Source of the DNA: Nocardiopsis_B mangrovi
GTDB lineage: Bacteria; Actinomycetota; Actinomycetes; Streptosporangiales; Streptosporangiaceae
Direction: 5' to 3'
DNA length: 64,000 nucleotides
Assembly (NCBI RefSeq): GCF_042653925.1
Contig: NZ_JBHSFQ010000006.1
Coordinates: forward strand, 124,001 to 188,000
Made by a program: the position numbers and the translations under genes. The notes under the pieces are model-generated. The model was not told where the DNA came from. It did not search any database and saw only the letters and a program-made list of their open reading frames with translations. This document shows, piece after piece, positions 26,448 to 36,550 of this stretch (the stretch's first letter is position 1; every line of letters starts with the position of its first letter).

Positions 26448-27263
26448 ATGGCTCGTCAAGTCAACCCTCTATGGCAGAAGATCGGATCTGAGCTGCGGAA
26501 ACGTCGTCGTGCGGCGAGCCTGTCCCAAGACCGCGTCGCTGCCGAGGTCAGAGTGTCGTCGTCCCTCGTCTCCTATTGGGAGAAGGGGACGCGGACGCCG
26601 CAGCTTGACCACTGCAAGGAATTGGATGTCCTCTTCAAGACGTCGGGCGTCTTCCAGAGGCTGTGGACGCGGGACAACAACAGCCACGGAATGTACCCCG
26701 AGGGCATCCAGGGCGGCATCGACCTTGAACGCACGGCGCGTGAGTTACGGGAGTTCCACGGAACGCTCGTTCCGGGACTGGCGCAGACCCCTCGCTACGC
26801 TCGGGCGATCTTCCAGGCCATGCGTCCGTGGGTGGATTCGACCACGCTTGATGGCATGGTCGAATTGAGGATGAAGAGGCAGGAGATCCTCAAATCTCCG
26901 GATCGGCCGCTGCTGTCGATCGTGTTGGACGAGACCGTGATCCGCCGTGTTCTTGGGGATGCATCGATTGCAAAAGAACAGCTCGAACATCTGCTTCGAC
27001 TGGCTGACGATGGCATAATCCGGCTTCAGGTGATGCCCCAGGATTTGCTGTTACCGCCTGGTCTTTCAGGACCATTCCGGGTGTTCGTCTTCTCGGATCG
27101 ACCGGTCGCCGTGTCCGTAGAGCACATGCTGGATGATCTGATCCTGGACGATGCCGACCAGATTCGCGAATGTGTCATGATGTTCGGAGTGATCCAGGCG
27201 GAGGCTCTTTCGACTAAGGCAAGCTATGACCTGGTCCGGAAAGTTCAGGGAGAGTTGGGATGA
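26448..27263 (+). CDS. XRE helix-turn-helix regulator with DUF5753 domain
   Basis: 271 aa. The HTH covers about 8-65 (IGSELRKRRRAASLSQDRVA, VSSSLVSYWEKGTRTP). The DUF5753 ligand-like domain (about 88-265) includes FHGTLVPGLAQTPRYARAIF and IVLDETVIRRVLGD. GGAGGA precedes ATG 26448. These WhiJ/Scr1-type regulators work with a small DUF397 partner and affect development and antibiotic production in Streptomyces. The stop overlaps the DUF397 start (ATGA). Codon use is noticeably less GC-biased than neighbouring genes, which hints at horizontal transfer. Confidence 0.92.
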   Translation: MARQVNPLWQKIGSELRKRRRAASLSQDRVAAEVRVSSSLVSYWEKGTRTPQLDHCKELDVLFKTSGVFQRLWTRDNNSHGMYPEGIQGGIDLERTARELREFHGTLVPGLAQTPRYARAIFQAMRPWVDSTTLDGMVELRMKRQEILKSPDRPLLSIVLDETVIRRVLGDASIAKEQLEHLLRLADDGIIRLQVMPQDLLLPPGLSGPFRVFVFSDRPVAVSVEHMLDDLILDDADQIRECVMMFGVIQAEALSTKASYDLVRKVQGELG

Positions 27264-27439
27264 CGACGAGCTGCGGGTGGCACAAGTCAAGCTACAGCGG
27301 TGGCAACAACAACAACTGTGTCGAGGTCGCGGAAGGTACCGCCACGCTAATGCGTGACAGTCGGCATCGGGACCTCGCGGCTCTCGCATTCCCTGTCACG
27401 GAGTGGCGGGCCTTCCTCGCCGACATCGATTCCCTCTGA
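27260..27439 (+). CDS. DUF397 small partner protein
   Basis: 59 aa: WHKSSYSGGNNNNCVEVAEG, DSRHRDLAALAFPVTEWRAF. This is the DUF397 signature (KSSYS.....CVEVA....VRDS). ATG 27260 overlaps the XRE stop by four bases. DUF397 proteins bind and counteract the paired XRE/DUF5753 regulator. With the divergent HATPase gene it completes the common actinobacterial triad. Confidence 0.9.
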   Translation: MTTSCGWHKSSYSGGNNNNCVEVAEGTATLMRDSRHRDLAALAFPVTEWRAFLADIDSL

Positions 27440-27485
27440 AAGCCTCCCCTCGTCACGCTTTCGGTCCGGCCTCCCGGGAGGCCGG

Positions 27486-28598
27486 TCACCCATAGGTGAT
27501 GAACAGCCACGCGACGAGCGCGACCAGGATGAGTGCCGCCAGCGAGGCCGCCACGATCTTGGTGACGCTGTACGGGCGCTCGCCGTGGACCTCTCCCGTG
27601 CAGCCGTTCACCATGATCTGCCAGGACTTCCCCTGGTAGACGTAGCTGCCCGTCCAGACCGGCAGGAGCATCAGCTTGCACGTCACGGCGTCGTAGCGGG
27701 TGTCGACGTGTGACACCCGCTGTACATCCCCGCCGATGTCGTGTCGGCAGTCCTGCTCGATCACCGGGGCCATCTCGGCCTTCGCCTTCGCGAAGCCGGA
27801 CTCGGGCTCGACGTCGTAGCGCAGGGTCTCGTGGCCCGTGAGGTAGTCCGGCTGAAAGGCGACCGCCGACGTCAGCGGCCACGGTTCGAGGGCCTTCAGC
27901 CGCTCCGCGTCCACCGGTCCCCGGTCGATCCCGGTGACCAGCACGTCGTCGAACCGCCGTGACACCCGCCCCCGCGCGGGGTACCAGCGGGTCTTGCGCA
28001 CCTGGCGGGTCCGGGTCTCCTGCTTGCCGTTGACCGTCGCCGTGTAGGTCTCGGTCACGTAGTAGTACTGCCCCCGCTGCCCCTTGTAGTCCGACGTGGT
28101 CGCGGAGTCGAAGGTCCAGTGCGGCAGGAACGTGCTCTTCATGGACTCCGCGTCGGCCACCTTCTTGAGGCCGTTGGGCGCGAACCAGCGGGACCTCGTC
28201 CACGTCCGCAGCGCCTCTCGGGCCGCGTTGCGGTCGAGGCCGAAGGCGAGGATCGCCTCCGGCACGATCTGCGGGTCGTCGGTGGTGTCGGCGACCAGCG
28301 GGGCGGAGCAGAACTGGCACACCCGCGAGAGCGCCCCGCCCTGCACGTGCGCCCCGCAGTTCCGGCAGTCGTAGTGGTGGGCGGCCAGCTCGTGGGCGGG
28401 ACGGCGCGGCTTGGCGACGATCGTGGCGAAGGCGTGCTCGCGGACTTCGCGGGTGGGCGCGCCCACTTCCTGGCGGTGCCCGCAGTAGGGGCAGCTCAGG
28501 CCGGCCGTGCCGGGCTCGTACTGGAGGTGCGCCCCGCACCCGGAGCAGGGGAGCGACGGGCGCGACGCCGCAGGGGGACTCGACGGGGGTTGGGACAT
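27486..28598 (-). CDS. double zinc-ribbon membrane protein (YdjG/TFIIB-ribbon-like)
   Basis: 370 aa. Two zinc ribbons: CSGCGAHL...CPYCGHRQ (about 18-42) and CRNCGAHV...CQFCSAPL (about 77-100). A beta-rich middle region follows (FDSATTSDYKGQRGQYYYVT, RWYPARGRVSRRFDDV, KLMLLPVWTGSYVYQGKSWQ) and one C-terminal membrane helix (IVAASLAALILVALVAWLFI). The layout matches Bacillus YdjG-type proteins, which work beside an SPFH protein (YdjI) and PspA in membrane stress. The SPFH gene is just upstream on the same strand, 142 bases away. The role here is inferred from that pairing. Confidence 0.78.
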   Translation of the reverse strand: MSQPPSSPPAASRPSLPCSGCGAHLQYEPGTAGLSCPYCGHRQEVGAPTREVREHAFATIVAKPRRPAHELAAHHYDCRNCGAHVQGGALSRVCQFCSAPLVADTTDDPQIVPEAILAFGLDRNAAREALRTWTRSRWFAPNGLKKVADAESMKSTFLPHWTFDSATTSDYKGQRGQYYYVTETYTATVNGKQETRTRQVRKTRWYPARGRVSRRFDDVLVTGIDRGPVDAERLKALEPWPLTSAVAFQPDYLTGHETLRYDVEPESGFAKAKAEMAPVIEQDCRHDIGGDVQRVSHVDTRYDAVTCKLMLLPVWTGSYVYQGKSWQIMVNGCTGEVHGERPYSVTKIVAASLAALILVALVAWLFITYG

Positions 28599-28740
28599 GG
28601 TGGCCTCACGGAGGAGAGATGGCTGACGACACGGGCGGGGAGGGACCTGGGCGCGGCCGCGAGGGCGATCGGCGGTTCAGGCCCCCGGACGCGGCTGCGA
28701 GGGCGGCGGCCCTCCACCGGCGGGGCAGGCCCGGACGCGG

Positions 28741-29898
28741 TTACGCGGGCGGCAGCGGCGGGGGGACCGCGCCGAAGAGGCGGGCGGTCTCCGGTACCTC
28801 GCGGGCGGCGGTCCACTGCTCCATGCCGGTCCGCCAGACCAGGGTCTCGGGGGTCAGCGTCCCCTCGCCGACGCGGTCGGCCAGCGACGCCTCGTCGAGC
28901 GGGCCGACGCGCTGCCCGTCCACCCCGAGGTACCACTGCGCCTGCTGCGGCAGCGGGGGAGGGCCCGCCTGGCCCTGAGGCGCCTGCGGCGCCTGGGGCG
29001 GCTGTGCGTGCCGTCCCTGCGGCGGCTGCGCGGCCTGCGCGCCGAGGTTGGCGGCCATCTGCTGGCCGGCGGCGAACCCCATACCCAGGCCCAGCCCCTC
29101 GCCGGCGCCGCCGCCCGGGTTCCGGGCGGCGTCCTCGATGGCGTTGGCGGTCTGGAACCGGCCGTACTGGTCGAGGTCGCCGACGATCGCCATCTGCGAG
29201 CGCTTGTCGACGGCCTCCTCCACCTCCGGCGGGAGGGAGACGTTCTCGATGATGAAGCGGGGGATCTGGATGCCGACGTCGGCGAGGTCGTTGCTCAGCA
29301 CGTTGGCCAGGCGCTCGCCGATGACATGCTGGTTGGCGGCGAGGTCGAGGATGGGCGTGGAGCCGGCCGCGGTCCCCAGGGCGCTGCCGAGCCGGCCCAC
29401 GATCTGCTGCCGCAGGTACTCCTCGACCTCTTCGGTGCGGAATTGCGGGTCGGTCCCCGCCAGTTCGCGGATCAGGCTCGCCGCGTCGACCACCCGGGCC
29501 GCGTAGCCGCCGAAGGCGCGCAGCCGCACCATCCCGAACTCGGGGTCGCGCACGAGGACGGGGTTGCGCGTGCCCCACTTCATGTCGGTGAACTGGCGGG
29601 TGGCGACGAAGTACACCTCGGCCTTGAACGGCGAGTCGAAGCCGTACTTCCACCCCTTCAGAGTGGACAGGACCGGCATGTTCCGGGTGACCAGGGTGTG
29701 GGTGCCGGGCGGGAAGACGTCGGCGATGTTGCCCTCGTTGACGAAGACCGCGACCTGCGACTCGCGCACGACGAGCTTGGCGCCCATCTTGATCTCGTTG
29801 TCGTGGCGGGGGAACCGCCAGACGATGGTGTCGCGGCTGTCGTCCAGCCATTCGACGATGTCGATGAATTCGCCGCGGATCGAATCGAACAGTCCCAC
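28741..29898 (-). CDS. SPFH domain protein with C-terminal GYF_2 domain (YdjI-like)
   Basis: 385 aa. The start MGLFDSIRGEFIDIVEWLDD, then KLVVRESQVAVFVNEGNIAD and FPPGTHTLVTRNMPVLSTL, is typical of the YdjI/virion-core-like SPFH family; the SPFH domain ends near 250. A Gly/Ala/Gln/Pro-rich linker (about 250-320) leads to a GYF_2-type domain (QWYLGVDGQRVGPLDEASLA, LVWRTGMEQWTAA). There is no N-terminal membrane helix, so it is cytoplasmic or peripheral. GTG 29898 has AGGGAG six bases upstream. It is probably co-transcribed with the zinc-ribbon gene. Confidence 0.85.
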   Translation of the reverse strand: MGLFDSIRGEFIDIVEWLDDSRDTIVWRFPRHDNEIKMGAKLVVRESQVAVFVNEGNIADVFPPGTHTLVTRNMPVLSTLKGWKYGFDSPFKAEVYFVATRQFTDMKWGTRNPVLVRDPEFGMVRLRAFGGYAARVVDAASLIRELAGTDPQFRTEEVEEYLRQQIVGRLGSALGTAAGSTPILDLAANQHVIGERLANVLSNDLADVGIQIPRFIIENVSLPPEVEEAVDKRSQMAIVGDLDQYGRFQTANAIEDAARNPGGGAGEGLGLGMGFAAGQQMAANLGAQAAQPPQGRHAQPPQAPQAPQGQAGPPPLPQQAQWYLGVDGQRVGPLDEASLADRVGEGTLTPETLVWRTGMEQWTAAREVPETARLFGAVPPPLPPA

Positions 29899-30217
29899 GC
29901 GTGCTCCCTACGCTCGCCCCTCCGGCCCCGGCGCCCGCCCTCCGCGGGCGCCCGTGCGGTCGTCGTCCGCACCGGCCACCTGGCTTGGACCCGGGCGCCG
30001 CCGACGCGGTTCCGGTTTCGGCGGGGTGTATGCCGAACCGAAACCGGTCAATGCTCGCGTAAGGCGCGATCCTCGCGCAGCGGACACGCCGGGAGTGCCG
30101 CGCCGTGCCGGTGTCCTGATCCGGCCGCCGGCCCGTTCTGAGACGCGCGCCGCGCCCGGTTCCCCTGGCTTACGGCCCCCGCCCCGGTTCCCGCGGCCTA
30201 CGGCCCCGCCCCCGGGC
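29899..30217. other. 319-base gene-free stretch with inverted repeat
   Basis: It contains CCGGTTTCGG (30012-30021) and its exact complement CCGAAACCGG (30038-30047), spaced by 16 bases, upstream of the SPFH gene; an operator or hairpin. Near 30165-30225 a short phrase CCTACGGCC-like recurs three times. No gene is seen. Confidence 0.45.
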
Positions 30218-31519
30218 CTACAGCCGCCCCTGCGCCTTCAGCGCGATGTAGGCGTCGGCCAGGGCCGGGGCGATGTGCTCGGGGTCGGCGTCGAGGACCT
30301 CCACCCCGAGGCGCCGCAGCTCCGCCGTTATCCGGCGGCGCTCGCCCAGGGTGCGTTCGGCGGCGGCGGCGGAGTACACGGCGCGGGCGCTGCCCCGCTC
30401 GGCGGCCATCTCGGTGACGCGGGGGTCGCCCACCGCCGCCACCATCAGCAGGTGCCGGGACGTCAGTGCCGGCAGCACCGGGAGCAGGCCCTCCTCCATC
30501 GCCGCGGCGTTGAGGTCGGTGAACAGCACGACCAGTTGCCGGCTGCGGCTGTGCCCGCCCAGGATGGTCGACACCAGCCCCGCCGGGTCGGACTCCACCA
30601 GTTCCGCCTCCAGCGGCGCCATCGCCTGCACCAGCGCGGGGATGCGGCTGCCCCGGCCGTGCGTGCGCACCTGGGCGCGGACGCGGCGGTCATAGGCCAG
30701 CAGGTCCACCCGGTCCCCGGCCTTGGCGGCCAGCGCCGCCAGCAGCAGCGCGGCGTCCATGGCGTGGTCCAGCCTCGGGGTGTCGCCGACGCGCCCCGCG
30801 GAGGTGCGGCCGGTGTCGAGCACCAGCAGGATGCGGCGGTCGCGCTCGGGCCGCCAGGTGCGCACCACCACGCCCTCGCGGCGCGCGGTGGCCCGCCAGT
30901 CGATCGAGCGGACGTCGTCGCCCGGCACGTACTCGCGCAGCGAGTCGAACTCGCTGCCCTGGCCGCGCACCAGCGCGACCTGCTGGCCGTCGAGCTCGCG
31001 CAGCCGGGAGATCTTGCCGGGCAGGTGGCGGCGGCTGTGGAAGGGCGGCAGCGCCCGGATGCTCCACGGCACCGTGTGCGTGCACTGGCGCGCGGCCAGC
31101 CCCAGCGGGCCGAGGCTGCGCACGGTGACCCCCGCGGCGTGCTGGTCGCCCCGCCGCTGCGGGGTCAGCTCGGTCTCCAGGCGGCGGCGTTCTCCGCCCG
31201 GGACGGCGACGGTGTGCGTGCGCGGCAGCGCCCCCGCGCTCGGGGCCCATGCGTCGCGCACCAGGCCGCGCAGCGCGCGCCGCGCCGGGTTGCCCACGAA
31301 CAGCGCGACGCGGGCGGTCTCACCGAGCCGGATCGAGGTGTCCCCGTCGCGCTCCAGAGTGACCCGGCGCGGGCTGGGCGCGAGCGCGACATCGACGGCG
31401 ATCGCCGCGGCGAGGACGCCGAGCACCGTCCACGCGACCGCTATGGCCGCCGAACCGGCGAGGAGCACCACCAGCATGCCCGCGAACGCCGCGAGTACCG
31501 CTCGGCCCGTGATCGCCAT
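30218..31519 (-). CDS. DUF58 domain protein
   Basis: 433 aa. Two N-terminal helices (about 8-45) anchor it, a beta-rich stretch follows and then the DUF58 motif SEFDSLREYVPGDDVRSIDW (about 188-207). A von Willebrand A-like fold follows, with LLVLDTGRTSAG replacing the strict DxSxS metal site. DUF58 proteins form a chaperone-like pair with MoxR ATPases. It is the last gene of a five-gene minus-strand operon opposite mtrA. Confidence 0.9.
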   Translation of the reverse strand: MAITGRAVLAAFAGMLVVLLAGSAAIAVAWTVLGVLAAAIAVDVALAPSPRRVTLERDGDTSIRLGETARVALFVGNPARRALRGLVRDAWAPSAGALPRTHTVAVPGGERRRLETELTPQRRGDQHAAGVTVRSLGPLGLAARQCTHTVPWSIRALPPFHSRRHLPGKISRLRELDGQQVALVRGQGSEFDSLREYVPGDDVRSIDWRATARREGVVVRTWRPERDRRILLVLDTGRTSAGRVGDTPRLDHAMDAALLLAALAAKAGDRVDLLAYDRRVRAQVRTHGRGSRIPALVQAMAPLEAELVESDPAGLVSTILGGHSRSRQLVVLFTDLNAAAMEEGLLPVLPALTSRHLLMVAAVGDPRVTEMAAERGSARAVYSAAAAERTLGERRRITAELRRLGVEVLDADPEHIAPALADAYIALKAQGRL

Positions 31520-31622
31520 GCCCTGCCGTCCGTTTCCTGTTCCTGGTGCGTGTGGGGTTCGGGGGTGCGGGCGGTGCGCCCCGGCCGTCCGCGGCCCGGA
31601 CGGCTCGGCGCCGCACCAGGTT

Positions 31623-32603
<981 letters not shown>

Positions 32604-32721
32604 GTCGGAACTACCTCTTTCGCGTTCTCCGTTGTGCTGGATCGTGGTGGTGCGGCGCGGTGCCGGGCGACACCGCGGCCCGGTGGCGGCCGGCGGCCGG
32701 GAGGCGCCTGTGCCCGTGCCC

Positions 32722-33972
32722 TCACCGCAGGCGGCTCTCAAGGCGGTCGAGGTCGTCGGCGAGCCGCACGAGCCCGTCATCGTCCGCGGTGTAGGCGTCG
32801 GCGCCGGCGCCCTCGCGCGGACCGTACAGCAGGGCGCCCAGCGCGGCGGGGTCGCCGCCGGTGCGCTGGGCCAGCGCGTCGACGACCGTCTCGGGCGCGG
32901 CGTCCGGGCCCAGGCCCAGCGCGGGCCGCACCCGGCCGATCAGGCCCTCGCGCAGTGCGGCGCCGGCGCGGTCCCGGGCGCGCCGCGCGGCGTAGAGCCC
33001 GGCCCGCCCCTCGGTGGTCTCCGATGCGCGGACCACGACCGGCAGGCGCTCGGTGACCAGCGGGCCCAGCCGCCGGCCCTGCCAGAAGGCGAGCAGCAGC
33101 AGGGCGGCGCCCAGCGGCAGCACCGCGTACCGCAGCGACAGGGGCAGCAGCTCCGGCAGGCTCGCCTGGCCCTCGGGGACGGCGACGTCGGGGAGCAGCC
33201 AGACGACGTCGCGGCCGTCGATCAGGTTGAGGGCGAGAGCCGCGTTGCCCTCGTCGGCCAGGTGCTCGTTGGTCAGGGGGGCGCCGGTGCCGATGACCGT
33301 TGTCGCGCCGGTGCCGATGACCGTCATGGTCGCGCTGGAATCGGCGGTGACCCGGACCAGCGCGTCGCCGCCGGTCTCGCCCCCGCCGCCGAGGTCGCCG
33401 TCGTCGGCGGCCGGGTAGCAGCCGTCGCCGCCGGGTGCGGAGTACAGCTCGCCGCCGAGGTCGGCGGGGCCGGCGGCGCGCACGGCGGGCAGGTCGCAGC
33501 CGGGGTCGAGCGTGCCCGCGTCGGCGCGGGCGGCCACCTCGACACCGGGGGCCAGCGCGTCCAGGGCCGGTCCGCTGGGCTGGACGAGCAGCCGGTCTCC
33601 GGGGGCCCGCGCGAGGTCGTCGAGCTGCTCGGCGGTCAGCCGGTGGGAGAACGCCAGGACCAGAACGGACCTGTCGGTGAGGGCGTCGGCGGCCGCCGCG
33701 GCGTCGCGGGCGATGGTGACGTCGGCCCCCTGGCCCTCCAGGATCTGCACCAGGGCGCGTGCCCCTTCGGGATTCGGGCCTTCGGGTTCGAGGACCCCCT
33801 CGGGCGGGCGCTGGGCGCCGATCGAGACCAGCACGGCCACGACCGCCAGGCCGAGGAGGGCGGCGATTGGGCCGCGGGCGCGCCGCCACAGGTCGGCGGG
33901 GCGGGCCGAGACGGGTGCGGAGCCGCTCTCGGGTGCGGCCGGCGGGGAAGCGGGGGGAGCGGTCGCGGCCAT
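32722..33972 (-). CDS. DUF4350 domain membrane protein
   Basis: 416 aa. One N-terminal helix (about 36-52), then an extracytoplasmic domain with EGPNPEGARALVQILEGQGA, then DRSVLVLAFSHRLTAEQLDD, the DUF4350 (GATase-like) core. A second helix near 285-305 (LRYAVLPLGAALLLLAFWQG) and an Arg-rich cytoplasmic C-terminus follow. The ATG overlaps the preceding stop (TGATG). Function is unknown; always with DUF4129, MoxR and DUF58. Confidence 0.85.
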   Translation of the reverse strand: MAATAPPASPPAAPESGSAPVSARPADLWRRARGPIAALLGLAVVAVLVSIGAQRPPEGVLEPEGPNPEGARALVQILEGQGADVTIARDAAAAADALTDRSVLVLAFSHRLTAEQLDDLARAPGDRLLVQPSGPALDALAPGVEVAARADAGTLDPGCDLPAVRAAGPADLGGELYSAPGGDGCYPAADDGDLGGGGETGGDALVRVTADSSATMTVIGTGATTVIGTGAPLTNEHLADEGNAALALNLIDGRDVVWLLPDVAVPEGQASLPELLPLSLRYAVLPLGAALLLLAFWQGRRLGPLVTERLPVVVRASETTEGRAGLYAARRARDRAGAALREGLIGRVRPALGLGPDAAPETVVDALAQRTGGDPAALGALLYGPREGAGADAYTADDDGLVRLADDLDRLESRLR

Positions 33973-34580
33973 CAGGTGCCCGCCCCCGTGCGCACGGGGC
34001 TGCTGCCGCGCAGCAGCCGGTCGAGGTCGCGCAGCAGCCGGTCGTCGTCGGCGGTGGCGGGACGCTGGCCGTAGGCGATGTCGTTGAACGCGCGGGCGGC
34101 GGCCGTCAGCCCCTCGTGCCCGGCGGGCAGCGCCGCCGATGCCTCGGTGGCCAGTTCGGTCGCCGTCCGCCCGGGGCGCGGGGTGATGATGGCGCGGTCC
34201 TCGAGGTCGCGGGTGATGGCGCGCAGGCGCTCGCGGACCGCGGGTCCGTATTCGCCCGCTGCGGCGTGGCGATCGGCGGCGGCGCGGTGGTCGCCGGCGG
34301 TGAGCGCGGCCCCGGTGTCGATGACGGCCGCGAGCCGGGCGCGCCGCGCGGGCCGCATGTAGACGATCAGCGCGATCAGCAGCACCGCGAACAGCGCGAG
34401 GAGGGGCCCGAGGACCCACCAGCCGCCGGGCACCGACTCGTTCGCGGCCCGGACGAGCTCTTGGAGCCACTCCATGGCCATGGCGTAGATCCGGTCGAGC
34501 AGGCCGGGCTCGGCCTCGTTGTAAACGGGGTCGCTCAGCTCCTCGCGGGCCAGGCGGGCCCCTTCGTCGCGGCCCGTCAC
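33972..34580 (-). CDS. DUF4129 domain membrane protein
   Basis: 202 aa from GTG 34580. One membrane helix (about 55-78, WWVLGPLLALFAVLLIALIV), then the DUF4129 cytoplasmic domain containing RERLRAITRDLEDRAIITPR and TATELATEASAALPAGH. Families with this domain are sometimes fused to transglutaminases; here it stands alone. Start and stop overlap both neighbours, so it is tightly coupled in the operon. Confidence 0.87.
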   Translation of the reverse strand: MTGRDEGARLAREELSDPVYNEAEPGLLDRIYAMAMEWLQELVRAANESVPGGWWVLGPLLALFAVLLIALIVYMRPARRARLAAVIDTGAALTAGDHRAAADRHAAAGEYGPAVRERLRAITRDLEDRAIITPRPGRTATELATEASAALPAGHEGLTAAARAFNDIAYGQRPATADDDRLLRDLDRLLRGSSPVRTGAGT

Positions 34581-36091
34581 GCGGGCGCCCCGGGGACGGG
34601 GCCGCCGGGCCCGGCCTGCTGCGGGTACCCGGGCGGCGGGCCGGCGGGCGCCGGCGGGCCGGGCAGGTAGATCTCGGGGCCGGCGTGCGCGCCGGACTGC
34701 GCCGCGGCCTGGAGCCGGAGGTCCAGCCCCTCGCGCCGCATGCGCAGGTCGACGTAGAGCAGCGTGGTCACGCCGGTGATGAAGGGGGTGGTGACGGTCC
34801 CGGCGATCACCGATCCCAGGAACACCGCCGCCGCGTAGGCGGTATCGGCCACCGCGCGGCTTTCGATGAACACGTCGGCCACCCCGCCGAGGATGGAGAA
34901 CGGGCCCGACAGCACGCTCGCCACGGCGTTGCCGAGGAACGACGCGAGGAGCAGGATGCCGAACACGCGCCACCACCCGCGCCGGGTGAGCCGCCAGGAC
35001 CGGGCCAGGGCGCTTCCGGGGCCGATGCGTTCGAGGACCGTCACGGGCATGGCCATGCTGGTGCGGACGTAGATCCAGACGTTGGCGGCGGCCCAGGCGA
35101 CGAGCCCGAGGATGCCGGCGACGACACCGATCCAGATGGTCAGCGCGACGGCCAGGGCGATCGCCCCGACGATCACGCCGACCAAGAGGGCGACCGAGGC
35201 CGTGCCGAGCAGGAACAGCAGGACGGCGACGCCCAGGACCGCGCCCAGCCGGGGCTTCGCGGCCGCCCACGCCTCGGCGGCGGTGAGCTTGCGTCCGAGT
35301 ACCGCCAGGCCGACCACGGCCGCCAGGAGACCGGTGAGGACCGCCGACCCGACGAAGCTGAGGATGGACCCGCCGAACTGCGTCGCCAGGGTGAAGGGCG
35401 ACATCGGGAAAACGCCGTCGTCCTCCCCGGCCGGTATGGGGGGCTCTTCGAGCCACGCCGTGTAGTCGCTGATCAGGGACCCCGCTCCGACGGCGGGCAG
35501 CAGGCTGACGAGGGCCACGATGACCGTGGTCATCCCAAGGGTGGCCTTGGGGTTGTTGCGGATGTAGCCGAAGGCGCCGTTGAAGATGTCGCCGAGGGTG
35601 AGGGGGCGCAGGGCGACGATCCCGGGTCGGGGGGCCGCGGGCTGGCCGTAGCCCGGCGGGGCGGCGCCGTACCCGGGCGGCCCGTACCCGGGGTGGGGGC
35701 CGTGGCCCGGGGGCGCGTAGCCCCCCGGCCCGCCCGGGCCGGGGGGAGCGTAGCCGGAGGGAGGGGCGAACGCCGGGCCGGGGCCCTGCCCGGGGTACGG
35801 TCCCTGCCCCTGTCCGGGCGCCGGTCCCTGCTGTCCGTACCCCGGCTGCCCGTAGCCGTGCTCCTGCGGGTACCCCTGACCTTGAGTGTGGCCTTGCTGT
35901 CCGTAGCCGTGGCCCTGGTCGTGGCCGGGCCCGGCGCCCGGTGCCGCCCACCCCGATGGCGGCGGCTCCGGTGCCCCGCCGCCGGGGACCGCCCACGACG
36001 ACGGCGCGGCGCCCGCGGCGGCGGGGCCGTCCGCGCCGGGCTCCGGCGACCGGTCCGGTTCGCGCCGTTCCTGGCCGTCGTCCTGCGTCAT
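34577..36091 (-). CDS. multi-spanning membrane protein (GPDPase_memb-like) with repetitive N-terminus
   Basis: 504 aa. Residues 40-155 are a low-complexity Gly/Pro/Tyr/Gln tract (GYGQQGHTQGQGYPQEHGYG style). RPLTLGDIFNGAFGYIRNNP then opens a domain with about six membrane helices, as in the membrane part of glycerophosphodiester phosphodiesterases. No catalytic domain is fused. It is the first gene of the operon divergent from mtrA, as in other actinobacteria. The disordered tract may drive clustering; that is speculation. Confidence 0.82.
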   Translation of the reverse strand: MTQDDGQERREPDRSPEPGADGPAAAGAAPSSWAVPGGGAPEPPPSGWAAPGAGPGHDQGHGYGQQGHTQGQGYPQEHGYGQPGYGQQGPAPGQGQGPYPGQGPGPAFAPPSGYAPPGPGGPGGYAPPGHGPHPGYGPPGYGAAPPGYGQPAAPRPGIVALRPLTLGDIFNGAFGYIRNNPKATLGMTTVIVALVSLLPAVGAGSLISDYTAWLEEPPIPAGEDDGVFPMSPFTLATQFGGSILSFVGSAVLTGLLAAVVGLAVLGRKLTAAEAWAAAKPRLGAVLGVAVLLFLLGTASVALLVGVIVGAIALAVALTIWIGVVAGILGLVAWAAANVWIYVRTSMAMPVTVLERIGPGSALARSWRLTRRGWWRVFGILLLASFLGNAVASVLSGPFSILGGVADVFIESRAVADTAYAAAVFLGSVIAGTVTTPFITGVTTLLYVDLRMRREGLDLRLQAAAQSGAHAGPEIYLPGPPAPAGPPPGYPQQAGPGGPVPGAPA

Positions 36092-36550
36092 CGGTCCTCC
36101 GTGGTGCGTCGGCTCGGGTCCGTTGGGTGCCCACGCTATTCGAGATCAACCTACTGGCGGGCGTTGCGGTCCCGCGCCCGGATTTGGTCGCGTATCAGGT
36201 CACCGATTGCGTTCGTTCCTTTTGTATGCTTTCGGATATCGACCGACCGTGTCGCGTGCACAGAGTGATCAATCTGCTCTGGACGGGCGGCGACCCAGGC
36301 GGCAGTCTGTCCCAGGGGACCTGGCCAGGGAGGACGGCTCCGCCGCCGCGGCGGTCCGGTGGCTCACACGGGGGGCGGCCGAACGAACGATGAACTCCCC
36401 ACGGCAAATGATGGCAAGGTTGGGCCGGGAGGACGGTTCCCTGGCGGGACCCCGGAGAACAGATCGCAGTTTTCGCCGCTTGAGTGTCCGGAAAGGAGCA
36501 GGCGCGCAGCCGCCACCCGTCACGGGGGCGGACCCGCGCCGGATACATCG
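36092..36550. other. 459-base divergent promoter region between the DUF operon and mtrA
   Basis: The part near 36120-36300 is less GC-rich. TATGCT at 36225-36230 is a good -10 hexamer on the plus strand but stands more than 300 bases before mtrA, so the mtrA mRNA may have a long leader. No gene is seen. Confidence 0.45.

Noticed and set aside
26033..26449. 138-codon minus-strand frame covering the XRE promoter region
   Set aside because: Codon use is poor upstream of 26128 and it would fill the whole divergent promoter. Only the last 31 codons have a proper ribosome site.
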